Positions 10,957 to 19,434 of a stretch of DNA of 46,190 nt are shown here, one piece after another. Each line of letters opens with the position of its first letter. The stretch's first letter is position 1. Under the pieces are notes generated by a model that was given only the letters and a program-made list of their open reading frames with translations, made no database searches and was not told where the DNA came from. A program made the position numbers and the translations under genes. The DNA is taken from the IMG/VR virus record IMGVR_UViG_3300024999_000165, positions 1 to 46,190 of that record. The stretch is one strand, 5' to 3'. The stretch comes from a virus.

Positions 10957-12924
10957 ATGACAACAAAGGTAAAAACGCTAGACAGAACCCATCTCGTCGG
11001 AGAATGGCTTCTTGACGGTTCGTGAACTGACTCGTCAGGTAATTGAAATAATGGTACTTTGACAAATGTGACATTTACAGATACTTTTCGTGGTTATCAA
11101 AGTCAATGTGGGGTTTTTAATTGAAGCTCGAGCAAAATTACAATCACAGACACACCAATATTGAAGCCCACATGACCATTCACTATTTGAATAAGGGTCA
11201 ATACAAGCTCCTCAGCTAACCAAGGATTTTTCCAGTCTTGGTCTCAATTATGATGATGAGCCTGAGTTCTAGCTTGAATTAGACTCTGGATAGATGCAAG
11301 TGCGTCTCCTGTTTTGATATTCGATATATGAAAAAACACATGAGCAGTCGAGAACGTAGATTGGAAACAATTGACGATAGCATCATCTATTGTAACTGAC
11401 GGAAAACCACATTTCATAGAAGCGAAATACGACTGAACCAAGATGTATTTAATTGTAGATAATAAAGAACAGGCGAATGTTAGTTGGACTTGAAATCCTT
11501 GATACAACGCCACCAATTATATAAGGATATGATGTTTGAATAATAACGGAACCGACCTATTCTACTGAACAGTTTGAACCATCCAGACAGTAAGGCTCGA
11601 TAACGTCGCAACAAACGAAAAAGAACATCAAACAAGATACCAAGAAGGACTTCGCCAACTCTCTTGACAATGATATGGAAGTTTGTTTGATTGACTTGTA
11701 GCACAATACGATTTCCAATGAGATGCACAAGATGTGATAGGAGGAAACAATGGTACTGTGACAGGTACTACACTCACTATAGACCGGTTCGGAATAGCTA
11801 ATAGTGCTTATAGTTTTAATGGGAGTGGTGATTATATAGACTTTGTAAATCCGTCTTTAACAGAACTAACTTATTCTGTATGGTTAAGAATAAATAACAC
11901 AAGTAAAACTAATCATTTTCCACTGTTTTGATGTTGGGGTTCTTGATGATTGTATTTTTCATATAATCATTTAACTTCGTGACAACTTACTGTTTGAAAT
12001 TATTATGCTTGAAGTTGAGATAGAAAAATAGATTGTTGAAGTTTAACTCAATGACAATATTATAATTTAGTATTAACAAGAGATGCTGCTTGAAATTGAA
12101 TCGTATATAAAGACTGAATACAAATAGCTAGTTGAAGTTTATGGTCTATTGGAACGTCAATAACTTGAGCTATATGATGAAGTAGCTGACTATTCGCAGA
12201 ATACATCATTGACAATGCAGAAATATATAATAAAGCAAAAACACCAGAAGAAGTTAAACTCCTCTACCAACTATCCTCAACAACTCCCAACCTACTTCCT
12301 TGGAAATCCAATTTCCCTACAAGCCTCCAGAACTGATTGAAGCTATGGCTTAATGAACAAGGGCGAGACCTCTCTTGAAACGGGAACCACTGAACTCTTG
12401 TGAATTGACCGACTGTGGCAAGAAGGATAGGAGAGAAAGGACTTGATTATAATGGAAGCAATCAATATACGAATCTCCCTAGTATATTAACTCCAACTTG
12501 AGATTTTACTTTTTCTCTTTGGACTCTGGCAACAAACAATAGCCAAACCTGAGATAAGATGCTAATAATAAATCAATTCAATACTACCGCTGTAGGTCAC
12601 GCCATTAGATATAGCGGAGGGAATTTGCAATTTTTGAACAGCAATAATACCGCTTGGGTTTGAGGTTTGGTTGATATAACTGCTGGATATAATCATATAG
12701 TATTAACATACTCATCTTCTGCTGGATATATCCTGTATCTTAATAGTAAGGTATTTGCAACAAGCTCCGCCACTACTACATTCTCTGACCCAAATAGCGA
12801 GAACAAGATATGAGCCTACAGCTCTAATTATTACAATTGAAAAATTACTAATCCGATAATTTTAAATCGAGCACTTTCTCCGCAGGAAGTAGAGGCAGAC
12901 TTTTACGCTACTTTTATAAAATAA
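10957..12924 (+). CDS. Triple LamG/concanavalin-like adhesin
   Basis: A 655-residue protein with three tandem laminin-G/concanavalin-A-like lectin domains, at about residues 10-235, 244-440 and 455-655. Each domain opens with the typ­ical pattern: WLLDGSGTDSSGNGNNG, YDFQGDAQDVIGGNNG and WLNEQGRDLSGNGNHG. Domains of this family bind glycans, so this is a candidate receptor- or surface-binding virion protein. It is followed by a gene of unknown function and then the lysis genes. TGA density is high. The domain call is strong; which glycan is bound is unknown. Confidence 0.8.
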
Positions 12925-12944
12925 TTTTTAACAAAAACAATCAA

Positions 12945-13427
12945 ATGTTCAGATACATCTATTGAACCACACGTTCTAGGAACTATGACAGTTCGCTTAC
13001 ATTAGACCAGATATCAATGAACTGAGGATACACGACCGAATTCTTCAACAAAGGGCAATTCAGAGACTTCGAGGAAGCAGGGATTGTGACATTATCAATG
13101 CCCATTCCTAATGAAAGGTTCACGGCTAGGATTCCTAAGATAGACGAGAACGAGAATGTGATAGGCTCCGTGCCTAAGCTCACTCGTTTCGTAATGATGA
13201 AGTATTCAGACCTATTCACGACTGAGGGGGATTTAAAGCTATCTATAGAGAAAAGCTCTTCCGATACTGTGGTCGATGTATTTGCAGATAATGCAAGTGC
13301 TATCGAGTGGATAAAAGCTAACACAGACTTAGTGGAAATCGAACCTTGATATTTTCTAATAAGAGAAGCAAGCGAGGGTATAATTCCTATATGACCTATT
13401 GAGGCAGTTTATTTGGATTTGAGATAA
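12945..13427 (+). CDS. Hypothetical structural protein
   Basis: A 160-residue alpha/beta protein with TGA-encoded glycines at residues 7 (RYIYGTTR) and later in EPGYFLIR and PIGPIEA. It stands between the LamG adhesin and the lysis genes. The next gene starts one codon later in the same frame. No family recognised. Confidence 0.7.
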
Positions 13428-13766
13428 ATGAAAGAATACTGGGAGCTTACGGACATCGAGATAATGGAACTTAGGCAAAAGGGGATTATCAATTGATTCT
13501 GACCTCGTAATTCTCCCATTCTTCATACTATTTTAAAATGGCTGACTCCTACAATGGATGAGGCCTCAGCAGATATCCACGATTATAATTATTATAAGGG
13601 TGGGGCGGAATCTGATAGGTCCAGAGCTGATGAATGATTCCTGAAATATATGCTTATAGATTGCCAGAAGCTAGATTGAATAAGACGAGTATACTATGTA
13701 CTTTTAGCTTATTTATATTATAACGCAGTGAGGCTATTCGGTTGGAAATATTTTAATTACAATTAA
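13428..13766 (+). CDS. Phospholipase A2-like protein
   Basis: A 112-residue protein with GFGPRNSP near the N terminus, then SADIHDYNYYKGG and SRADEGFLKYML. The HD-x-x-Y followed by a later ADxxFL resembles the catalytic helix of phage-type phospholipase A2-like proteins, where the His-Asp pair activates water to cleave the sn-2 ester. Two membrane-leaning segments follow. Its place just before holin and endolysin suggests a membrane-disrupting role in lysis or entry. Similarity is judged by motif only, and catalysis is unproven. The ATG follows the previous TAA directly. Confidence 0.5.
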
Positions 13767-13767
13767 A

Positions 13768-13795
13768 TTGATTTTACGATAAAAACTCTTATAAG
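13768..13795 (+). promoter_or_regulatory. Putative lysis-module promoter
   Basis: TTGATT (13768-13773) and TATAAG (13790-13795) with a 16-bp spacer, 22 bp before the holin ATG. Spacing and -35 sequence match the repeated promoter family at 17514-17541. Confidence 0.5.
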
Positions 13796-13817
13796 TTTAA
13801 TTATAACCTAAAGCACT

Positions 13818-14270
13818 ATGATAGGGACTGGAACAGTAGCGACAATTAAAACAACCTGATATATAGGTGCATTCACATTATTTCAGTTTTTAGGGATACC
13901 TGAGATGCAGATGTGAATACTCGGAACTCTTATGGTAATAGATTTTATAGCCTGAGTCTGAAAGCAATATAGGTTAGACCCCCGCAATATAACAAGTCAC
14001 TGAGCCTGGTTATGAGTTATGAAGAAAACAGCTACCCTAATGTCAATATTATCGGTGGCTCTCATAATTAAATGACTTGAGCTTGATGCAGACAATTGGA
14101 TTAAATGAATGCTGGGTATACTTATGATGGCTGAGTGATATTCAATCGTCCAGAACATATACACTATAAGAACCGGAATATCATTACCAGAATACGATGT
14201 TGTGTCGATATTATTGAAAAAGTTATGAGAAGCCTTAAGAGACGCAATTGATAAATCAGTAACTAAATAA
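13818..14270 (+). CDS. Holin
   Basis: A 150-residue membrane protein with hydrophobic segments at about residues 15-35, 38-50, 70-90 and 95-115. It ends with a conserved-looking RTGISLPEYDVVSILLKKL segment and a charged tail. This matches the toxin-secretion/phage-lysis holin family (Holin_4 type), which permeabilises the inner membrane to release the endolysin. The endolysin gene follows 420 bp downstream. Several membrane glycines are TGA. TAAC lies 10 nt before the ATG. Confidence 0.8.
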
Positions 14271-14272
14271 AA

Positions 14273-14410
14273 ATGCATATATCCACCCCATTATTAATTA
14301 TAATAGTCCTGATACTCATCTGAGTATTAATATCTATATTCAACTTAAACGCCAAAGTTAATCATATTATGACCCTATTAGATAACACAGAAATACAATG
14401 GCAGCAATAA
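14273..14410 (+). CDS. Small membrane protein (lysis accessory)
   Basis: A 45-residue peptide with one N-terminal membrane helix (about residues 5-25) and a polar tail. It begins two bases after the holin stop. Position suggests a lysis accessory or holin regulator; sequence alone does not show it. Confidence 0.6.
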
Positions 14411-14475
14411 AGAGAAGAAAACTCATTTTGAAACCTTTAAAAAGGACAATTAAACCTTGGCAAAAAGTAGGTTAA
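14398..14475 (+). CDS. Possible basic micropeptide
   Basis: A 25-residue open frame rich in Lys/Arg (MAAIKRRKLILKPLKRTIKP) that overlaps the end of the preceding small gene by 13 bp and fills the gap to 14493. Composition and tight packing suggest a real gene, but it is too short to be sure. Confidence 0.35.
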   Translation: MAAIKRRKLILKPLKRTIKPWQKVG

Positions 14476-14492
14476 TTATTAACTTTCTATTT

Positions 14493-14687
14493 ATGAACTA
14501 TCACGCATTACCGAAAGGCCAACAGGAGCTGATTAATGCAATAACATTAGATTGAAACGCAAGGAGGGATGAATTTCGCCAAAAAATGGTTAAAGGAGAA
14601 ATGACACAGGAGGAATATTCTGACAAATATCTTGAATTACACGAAGAGATAAAACAAAGGATATGTAATATATTATTAAGCAATTAA
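14493..14687 (+). CDS. Hypothetical small protein in lysis module
   Basis: A 64-residue charged, mostly helical protein with one TGA (Gly). TAAC lies 9 nt before the ATG. It sits between the holin-side micro-genes and the endolysin; the function is unknown. Confidence 0.65.
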
Positions 14688-14690
14688 TTT

Positions 14691-15494
14691 ATGTCTATAA
14701 TAGAAATGGATGCCTGCTGGGATGAACCTAGAGGAACGGATTTCAGCTATGAGGAGCTTTTCTGACTTATGAATGACGCTCTTAAGGCTTTCCCTTTGGG
14801 GAGTATTCATATTCAGAATCAAGGTACAGACCCCCTTATGTTGATGAGCTGTACAAGGCAATGACTAGCTCATATCACCAACGGGAATAATATCCTAGCT
14901 CAATGAGAACAAGAGGATTGATTGGCTAAAAGAGTATGGTTGGAATATTGCAAGACAGTACCTTTCGCTAAGACAGACTGAGCTTCCTTACAATCATCAT
15001 TGGACCAATTCTTGGCTCAGAAGCTCATAAGCGGATATTCCAAAACATATACCATAGAGGCTATGAAGTCAGCAATCGACAGCTGAAGATTCATATTCAC
15101 TTGAAGTCAGAATGGAGATTGGGCTTATGTAAGTCAGACTCGTAAATATAGATTAAGGACCGATAATAGGACTAGAGGACACGCTATCTGTATAGTTGGG
15201 TACAATACCGCTTGATGGATTGCACTTAACTCCTACGGACCAGAAAATGGTGTTTTTGAAATCCCATACAATCTTACCCAAACACTATTCTCAAGATATG
15301 CCATATCGGACTTTGAGGATGCAGAGAAGATTTTATCATTTAAGAGAGATGTGATGCAAAAAAACATACAGAAGGCAATCGATGCCTGAATAACCAACTG
15401 AAGCAGACAGGATAAGCCTGCTACAAGATGAGAGGTTATGACTATGATGTGAGCGCTGATTTCACTAATCGAGGTAAAGATATGAAAATTGTAG
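14691..15494 (+). CDS. Endolysin, papain-like cysteine peptidase with SLH-like tail
   Basis: A 267-residue predicted lysin. The N-terminal domain has the papain-fold order: an oxyanion-type Gln in QNQGTD, a catalytic Cys54 in MSCTRQG, His164 in RGHAICIVGYN and Asn180 in ALNSYG. The C terminus (about 226-257) resembles an S-layer-homology motif, AIDAGITNG then KPATRGEVMTMM, as in cell-wall-binding tails. It would cleave peptide bonds in the host envelope after holin action. Being a peptidase rather than a glycosidase is unusual but known in phage lysins. Thirteen or more glycines are TGA. Confidence 0.75.
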
Positions 15495-15691
15495 CATTCG
15501 AGATTGACCTCTCTCAAGAGCGTCATCCCAGAGACTTCTGATATATCTACCGGAAGATATCTTACCTCAGAATATCAAAATGAATAAAGGTCAGGGTGCG
15601 TGATTATCATCCTTGTATAAAGGCTTACGAAAATTGAAAGAAAAATGCTCTGAAAAGGAAATTTCAAGAGAATCTCGAAAGTTATATTTAA
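15482..15691 (+). CDS. Hypothetical small basic protein
   Basis: A 69-residue Lys/Arg/Tyr-rich protein whose ATG overlaps the endolysin stop by 13 bp, so it is probably coupled to it. A strong promoter begins just after its stop. No family recognised. Confidence 0.65.
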
Positions 15692-15698
15692 ATAAAAT

Positions 15699-15725
15699 TT
15701 GCTTTTCTATACTTTTCATTATAAT
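15699..15725 (+). promoter_or_regulatory. Promoter for the RNA/tRNA block
   Basis: TTGCTT (15699-15704) and TATAAT (15720-15725) with a 15-bp spacer. The -35 and flanking CTTTTC match the repeated promoter family at 17.5, 19.45, 24.36 and 27.43 kb. It directs transcription into the structured leader and tRNA. Confidence 0.65.
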
Positions 15726-15742
15726 ACAGGCACACTCAATGT

Positions 15743-15835
15743 AATATATGGAAAACAAAAACAGATACAAAAATCCGATTGTGTTTTTCCATATAAAGCA
15801 AGCCTATCTTGAGGTAGCTAATCAAGATAGGGGCT
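15743..15835 (+). ncRNA. Structured leader upstream of tRNA
   Basis: Two long hairpins precede the tRNA. ATATGGAAAACA near 15745 pairs with TGTTTTTCCATAT near 15783 (one bulge). AAGCCTATCTTGA (about 15799-15811) pairs with TCAAGATAgGGCTT (about 15822-15835), 13 bp with one bulged G. The same stretch holds a 30-codon frame (15748-15840) ending in a TAG that overlaps the tRNA 5' end. It may be a processing or regulatory leader. Confidence 0.5.
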
Positions 15836-15838
15836 TAT

Positions 15839-15913
15839 AGCGGATTAGAGTAGTGGTTCACTCGATGGTCTCATAAGCCATAAAAATTGGTTCAATTCCA
15901 ATATCCGCCACCA
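15839..15913 (+). tRNA. tRNA with CAT anticodon (Met or Ile2)
   Basis: A cloverleaf can be drawn: acceptor AGCGGAT/ATCCGCC with an A1-C72 mismatch, D arm GAGT/ACTC with GG in the loop, anticodon stem ATGGT/GCCAT with loop CTCATAA, 4-nt variable loop, T arm ATTGG-TTCAATT-CCAAT, and encoded CCA. The anticodon is CAT. The anticodon stem lacks the three G-C pairs of initiators, so it is elongator Met or, after lysidine modification, Ile2. An A-rich/T-rich tract follows. Confidence 0.8.
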
Positions 15914-15929
15914 TTTTTTAAAAAAAATT

Positions 15930-15956
15930 TTGCGATTTTAGAAAATTTATTATAGT
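15930..15956 (+). promoter_or_regulatory. Putative promoter for small RNA
   Basis: TTGCGA (15930-15935) and TATAGT (15951-15956) with a 15-bp spacer, just after the tRNA. A hairpin-rich segment with a clear terminator follows, suggesting a short independent transcript. Confidence 0.4.
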
Positions 15957-15962
15957 TCAGCT

Positions 15963-16060
15963 TATAGATATTTTACAACTGGTAGAGTAAAGTATCTCTA
16001 TACTTTTAGCAAAAAAGTAAGTCCCCCAAAAAATTCTACCAGGTTTTAAGGGGGATTTTT
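15963..16060 (+). ncRNA. Small structured RNA of about 100 nt
   Basis: The segment contains successive hairpins: TAGAG/CTCTA (15983-15987 with 15996-16000), TACTTTT/AAAAGTA (16001-16007 with 16013-16019) and the terminator stem. GGTAGA at 15981 could instead pair with TCTACC inside the terminator loop, giving an alternative fold. No reading frame of note is present. It is bounded by a promoter-like sequence and a terminator. Confidence 0.5.
16022..16060 (+). terminator. Rho-independent terminator
   Basis: TCCCCC (16022-16027) pairs with GGGGGA (16050-16055), with inner A/T pairing possible, and is followed directly by TTTTT. It is the most canonical terminator in the window and closes the RNA block before the replication gene. 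Confidence 0.75.
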
Positions 16061-16085
16061 GCTGTGTTATTCTTAAAAATAGACA

Positions 16086-16160
16086 ATGGAAAGAAAAACG
16101 ATTAAACCTAGTTTAAGATTTAAAATATTCAGTAGAGTTTTAAGAAATTATAAATTATAG
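16086..16160 (+). CDS. Possible basic micropeptide
   Basis: A 24-codon open frame rich in Arg/Lys between the terminator and the replication initiator gene, ending in TAG three bases before the next ATG. It could be a leader peptide or chance. Confidence 0.3.
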   Translation: MERKTIKPSLRFKIFSRVLRNYKL

Positions 16161-16163
16161 ATT

Positions 16164-17006
16164 ATGGCCAAACAGAGATATATAAATACAAAATTCTGGG
16201 AAGATAATTACATCATAGACCTGGATGCCAATGAAAAGCTGTTATTTCTATACTTCATCACAAATGAAAAGGTAGATTTATGTTGAATTTATGAGATACA
16301 CCTTAAGAAGATAATTATGGAAACCTGAATGGATAAAGATACAATTAAAAAAATATTAGATAAATTCACAGCCGACAAGAAAATCTATTATATAGATTGA
16401 TACATCTATATAAGAAATTTTAAAAAAAATCAATCTATAAACCCTAAAATAGAAGAATGAATAAAAAGAAGCCTATGAAACATACCAAGTGATATTTTGG
16501 TTAAGGTAAGCCAACTAGATAGCCTATATATAGGCTATGATAGCCTATCATACTTTAACTTAACTAAACTTAACTTAACTAAACCTAAACTTAACTTAAC
16601 AGATAATATAGATATTATCAAAAAAACCGAAAAGGAATGTTCGGTTTCTGACGAAACACAAACTAGCAAAGCTATTGTACCTATTGAATGAAATACCGAT
16701 ATGAGAAAAAAAGAAGTAGTGTCTGTGATAGAGTTCATAAAGAGCATAGTGAGTGAAAGCTGACAGGCTTATAAGGCAGGAAAATACGAATATGAGAGAG
16801 CCAAGAACATATTAACCTGAAAAGACATTGACTGACTATGCAAGAGAATAGGACAAACAAGGGAGGAATTCATAAGCAATATATTCTACACTGCTAATAT
16901 GCTCCCCTTCTGGAGATGAAAGATTTATAACGCTGAGACCTTCTATAAGCACTATGCAGTAGTCTACAATGAGGCAGCATCACTAAAGAATACGACAGTA
17001 ATCTAA
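16164..17006 (+). CDS. Replication initiator / replisome organizer-like
   Basis: A 280-residue protein. Residues 1-120 resemble the N-terminal winged-helix domain of phage replisome organizers: an opening YINTKFWEDNYI, then NEKLLFLYF and the strand-turn IYIRNFKKNQSINPKIEEGI. The C-terminal part (from about 185) is helical and could bind a helicase or loader. The middle of the gene encodes NLTKLNLTKPKLNL from AACTTAACT-type DNA repeats, as in phages whose origin lies inside the initiator gene. It would mark the origin and recruit host replication proteins, since no polymerase or helicase is encoded here. Confidence 0.7.
16519..16600 (+). repeat. Iteron-like repeats and palindrome (candidate origin)
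   Basis: A 20-bp perfect palindrome (ATAGCCTATATATAGGCTAT, 16519-16538) is followed by a further TAGCCTATCA, then by tandem variants of AACTTAACT/AACTAAACT from 16556 to 16600. Their location inside the initiator gene is the classic arrangement of an initiator-bound replication origin. AT-rich sequence on both sides could unwind. Confidence 0.6.
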
Positions 17007-17016
17007 CCCAAATATT

Positions 17017-17487
17017 ATGCAGAAAATATGACCGAATGCCAAAACTATAAGAGCCATAAAGCGAGATAAGGAGTTCTTCTATGTCACTCAGAAGCAGGTA
17101 GACAGAATAGAACTGGCAAGGAAGCTTAGGGATGATATGATTAAAATTGAGGATGAGGATACCAAACAGCTATTATTCTGGGGAAAGCCAGCAGATATAG
17201 TGGAATATAAGGAAGACCTGTCACAGATAAATTTAAAGGCAAGGTCGGAAGATGATAAGGCAAAAGACGAATGGCTCAAGCAATATCTGGAGAACGAGAA
17301 GAAGAAGAAGATATGGTCGATAGAGAAGATGAAAGAGCCTGGAATGAGGGAGATGTACGATGAGTGTATAAAGAATACCCGAGAGAAGCTCAGCACAGCC
17401 ATAGGGAAGGAATATATAGGAGAGAAGTTCGTCAAGAGATATGCTTTATGCGTCTGGAGGAAGATGAATAGCTGCCCTTTTAACTAA
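17017..17487 (+). CDS. Hypothetical protein after initiator
   Basis: A 156-residue, highly charged, helical protein with a coiled-coil-like centre and a C-terminal YALCVWRKMNS. It has only one TGA (residue 5). It follows the initiator by 10 bp, so a replication accessory such as a loader is possible. No motif proves this. TAAC lies 9 nt before the ATG. Confidence 0.65.
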
Positions 17488-17496
17488 AAAAGAAAA

Positions 17497-17541
17497 GAAA
17501 ATATAAAAAAAACTTGATTTTCTTAAAAAAGGTATTATAAT
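17497..17541 (+). promoter_or_regulatory. Repeated-family promoter, copy 2
   Basis: A-rich upstream block (AGAAAATATAAAAAAAAC), -35 TTGATT (17514-17519), 16-bp spacer and -10 TATAAT (17536-17541). It is nearly identical over about 45 bp to copies at 19.45, 24.36 and 27.43 kb. It drives the tRNA-like elements that follow. Confidence 0.75.
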
Positions 17542-17562
17542 GGCACTGTTCTTTAAAAATTT

Positions 17563-17637
17563 ATGGCACTTGACTCCTGACCTTGATGGGGGAGGACGGC
17601 AATAAGGATAAGAGGGTGCGATACCCTGAAGTGCCAT
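17563..17637 (+). ncRNA. tRNA-like element A
   Basis: The ends ATGGCACTT and AAGTGCCAT form a 9-bp acceptor-like stem. A T-arm-like hairpin AGGG-TGCGATA-CCCT lies at 17613-17627. CTCC/GGAG could form a D-like arm. No standard anticodon arm can be drawn. The T loop starts TGC rather than TTC. A second copy of TGGCACT lies at 17541-17547 and could compete for the 3' strand. It is a tRNA relative or degenerate tRNA, not a confident decoding tRNA. Confidence 0.5.
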
Positions 17638-17643
17638 CATTTA

Positions 17644-17729
17644 TGGGAGAGTAGGAGCTAGGAGTAAGCGAGTAGTAGAAAGCAATTTGTCTATTTTAAA
17701 ATCCTGAGGTGCAAGTCCTCAGCCTCCCA
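17644..17729 (+). ncRNA. tRNA-like element B
   Basis: TGGGAG/CTCCCA close the element, and CTGAGG-TGCAAGT-CCTCAG makes a strong T-arm-like hairpin directly before the 3' closing strand. GCT/AGC (about 17658-17670) may form a D-like arm and TAGA/TCTA an anticodon-like arm with a poorly defined loop. As in element A, the T loop reads TGC in place of TTC. A T run (17732 onward) follows, perhaps a terminator. The anticodon is uncertain. Confidence 0.5.
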
Positions 17730-17758
17730 CTATTTTTTATACATTAACATATTGCATT

Positions 17759-17878
17759 ATGCCAGCAACAGATAAAAGACACAAAAAGAAAGAGAAGGAC
17801 AGGATTAAGAAAGTAGATGATTTGAAGATAACCGACAATCAGCTCTTCAATCACTGAATAGGAACATATTATAACTAA
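17759..17878 (+). CDS. Hypothetical small basic protein
   Basis: A 39-residue Lys-rich peptide with one TGA (Gly). It follows the tRNA-like elements, and ATTAAC lies 10 nt before the ATG. Function unknown. Confidence 0.55.
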
Positions 17879-17945
17879 GCTATCGGAGCTTAATAGTTCC
17901 GTCTATGGGGAAGCCCACCATATATTTAATACTAATCAACATACT

Positions 17946-18458
17946 ATGGAAATAGATGATGAACTAAAAGACCTTGTAAAACAGGCAAAAGAATTATCAG
18001 AAGTCGAAGATAAGTCTTCTTCTGTTATTTGACAGCTTCTGAAAAGAATGGTAGAATGACAGGATAATGAAAACCGATTCTCTGAACTTGAAGGTCTGAT
18101 AGATAGGGCTGAAGCCTGAGATGTCGGAGCAAGAGCTAAAATGGATTATCTTATCTCCAAAAAAGACACTACAGAGCTTATCGTAAGCTGATTCAAGACT
18201 TATGATGATGTTCAATCCGCCCTTAACCTATTAGGACAGAAAGGATATACCTGGAGAGATGATATGTCACTTTCTATCGAGCTTCCTGAGGTGAGAAAGC
18301 AATTTGACGAGAATATGGCCAGCTGAGTATGATTCAGACTATGCATACCTAAGACTGTCACATACGCACAAGAAAAGACGGATATCAAGAAATATCCCAT
18401 TCCTTACAACCCTTTAAGTAAGGAGATAAGCTTCAACGATTTATCCAATAACATCTAG
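17946..18458 (+). CDS. Hypothetical protein
   Basis: A 170-residue protein with a helical, acidic N-terminal half and a C-terminal alpha/beta half (GFRLCIPKTVTYAQEK). TGA encodes at least seven glycines. The 67-bp gap before it contains a small ATGGG/CCCACCAT hairpin. It is in the replication/recombination module with no recognised family. Confidence 0.7.
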
Positions 18459-18463
18459 TAGCT

Positions 18464-18727
18464 ATGGCGATTCAAGAAAGAGAAGAAGTGATGTATATAC
18501 AAGACATAGTCTTAGCTGCTACGCTAAAATATTTCGGATGCGAATATATCTGAGTTGAGCTTAAAAGCATATCCAAAGAGATATACGAATTCAAGTTCAT
18601 AAGGAATCCAGAATTAGACTCTCTGGTAGATAAATATCTTAAGCAAGAGCTGCTTATAGAGCCTAACATATTCATCTGAATTTACAAGACATTCAAGAAT
18701 ACACTTTACTTACAAATGCGAAGATAA
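18464..18727 (+). CDS. Hypothetical protein, DUF5659-like
   Basis: An 87-residue protein. Pattern YIQDIVLAATLKYFGCEYIG, then a phenylalanine-containing strand and LDSLVDKYLKQELLIEP, resembles the small DUF5659 family found in phages. The resemblance is weak and of unknown function. The stop overlaps the next ATG (TAATG). Confidence 0.6.
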
Positions 18728-19227
18728 TGAAAAACCAGTTTAAGCCTTGCAAAGTATGCTCGAAGATGATGCCTAAAGGACTTAATAGCGTCTGTTCGGC
18801 AAAATGCCAAAAAGAGAAGGAGAAGATAAAGAAAAGGACTAGAGCCATACAGAAGAAGATGTCGGTCAGCTCGCTTGCGAAAGTAGCTGACGGACTATGG
18901 TCTAAAGTAGTAAGGAAAGCCTGAAAATGCTCCTATTGCTGAAAGAGGGAAAATCTTAACGCCCACCATATCTTCAGCAGGAACAATAAGTCTGTAAGAT
19001 GGGAGCTATCGAATTGAATCAGCCTATGTAGCTGATGCCATACTTTCAATCCATTCTTCAGTGCACATAAGACACCTTGTGAATTCACCTATTGGCTAGA
19101 GAATTACAGAAGCAAAGCTCATCTGATGAAATTGCAAGAATTAGCCCATATTCCTCTTAAGGTAACTCCGGAATATCTACTAGAGAAGATAAGGTCACTT
19201 AAATTAAACCTCGATGACGAGATGTAG
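18727..19227 (+). CDS. HNH-type / NinG-like recombination protein
   Basis: A 166-residue protein with an N-terminal zinc knuckle-like CKVC...CSAKC (residues 8-26), a basic helix, then CSYCGKRENLNAHHIFSR and LCSGCHTFNPFF. Two CxxC pairs flank the AHH motif typical of zinc-bound HNH nucleases. The N-terminal Cys cluster plus basic helix resembles phage NinG (Rap), which acts on recombination junctions. Position beside ERF and NinB-like genes supports a recombination role. Several knuckle glycines are TGA. Confidence 0.7.
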
Positions 19228-19345
19228 AAATTGTAATAAGATTAACAGATATGAGCATCTGAACTCATATTGCTGTTTTGACTGCTTTTTAATCTATAAA
19301 CACAAGCTATTATGAAACTTTCCTACTGCTGCGAAGCAAAGATAG
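19214..19345 (+). CDS. Zinc-ribbon-like micro-protein
   Basis: A 43-codon frame overlapping the HNH gene by 14 bp. It opens MTRCRNCNKINRYEHLNSYC with a second CFDC pair, giving a four-cysteine zinc-ribbon pattern. It overlaps the next small gene by 34 bp. The regular CxxC spacing suggests a real product; function unknown. Confidence 0.5.
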
Positions 19346-19434
19346 TCAGACACTCCATAACTAAGCTGGTATTATGCACAAAATGCTGAACTGCCTGCAA
19401 ATGCTTCGACAAAGGCAAACAGCAAGAAGACTAA
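19312..19434 (+). CDS. Zinc-ribbon-like micro-protein
   Basis: A 40-residue peptide with CC near the N terminus, then CTKC and CKC, consistent with a small zinc-binding fold. One TGA (Gly) lies between the cysteines. It ends at the start of a repeated-family promoter. Confidence 0.55.

Noticed and set aside
15961-16042. Second normal tRNA suggested by GGTAGAG and TCTACCA
   Set aside because: No T arm and no workable anticodon arm; the region is better explained as a small RNA with a terminator.
16556-16600. CRISPR-like repeats
   Set aside because: Repeats are about 9 bp, without spacers, and lie inside a coding gene; iterons are a better explanation.
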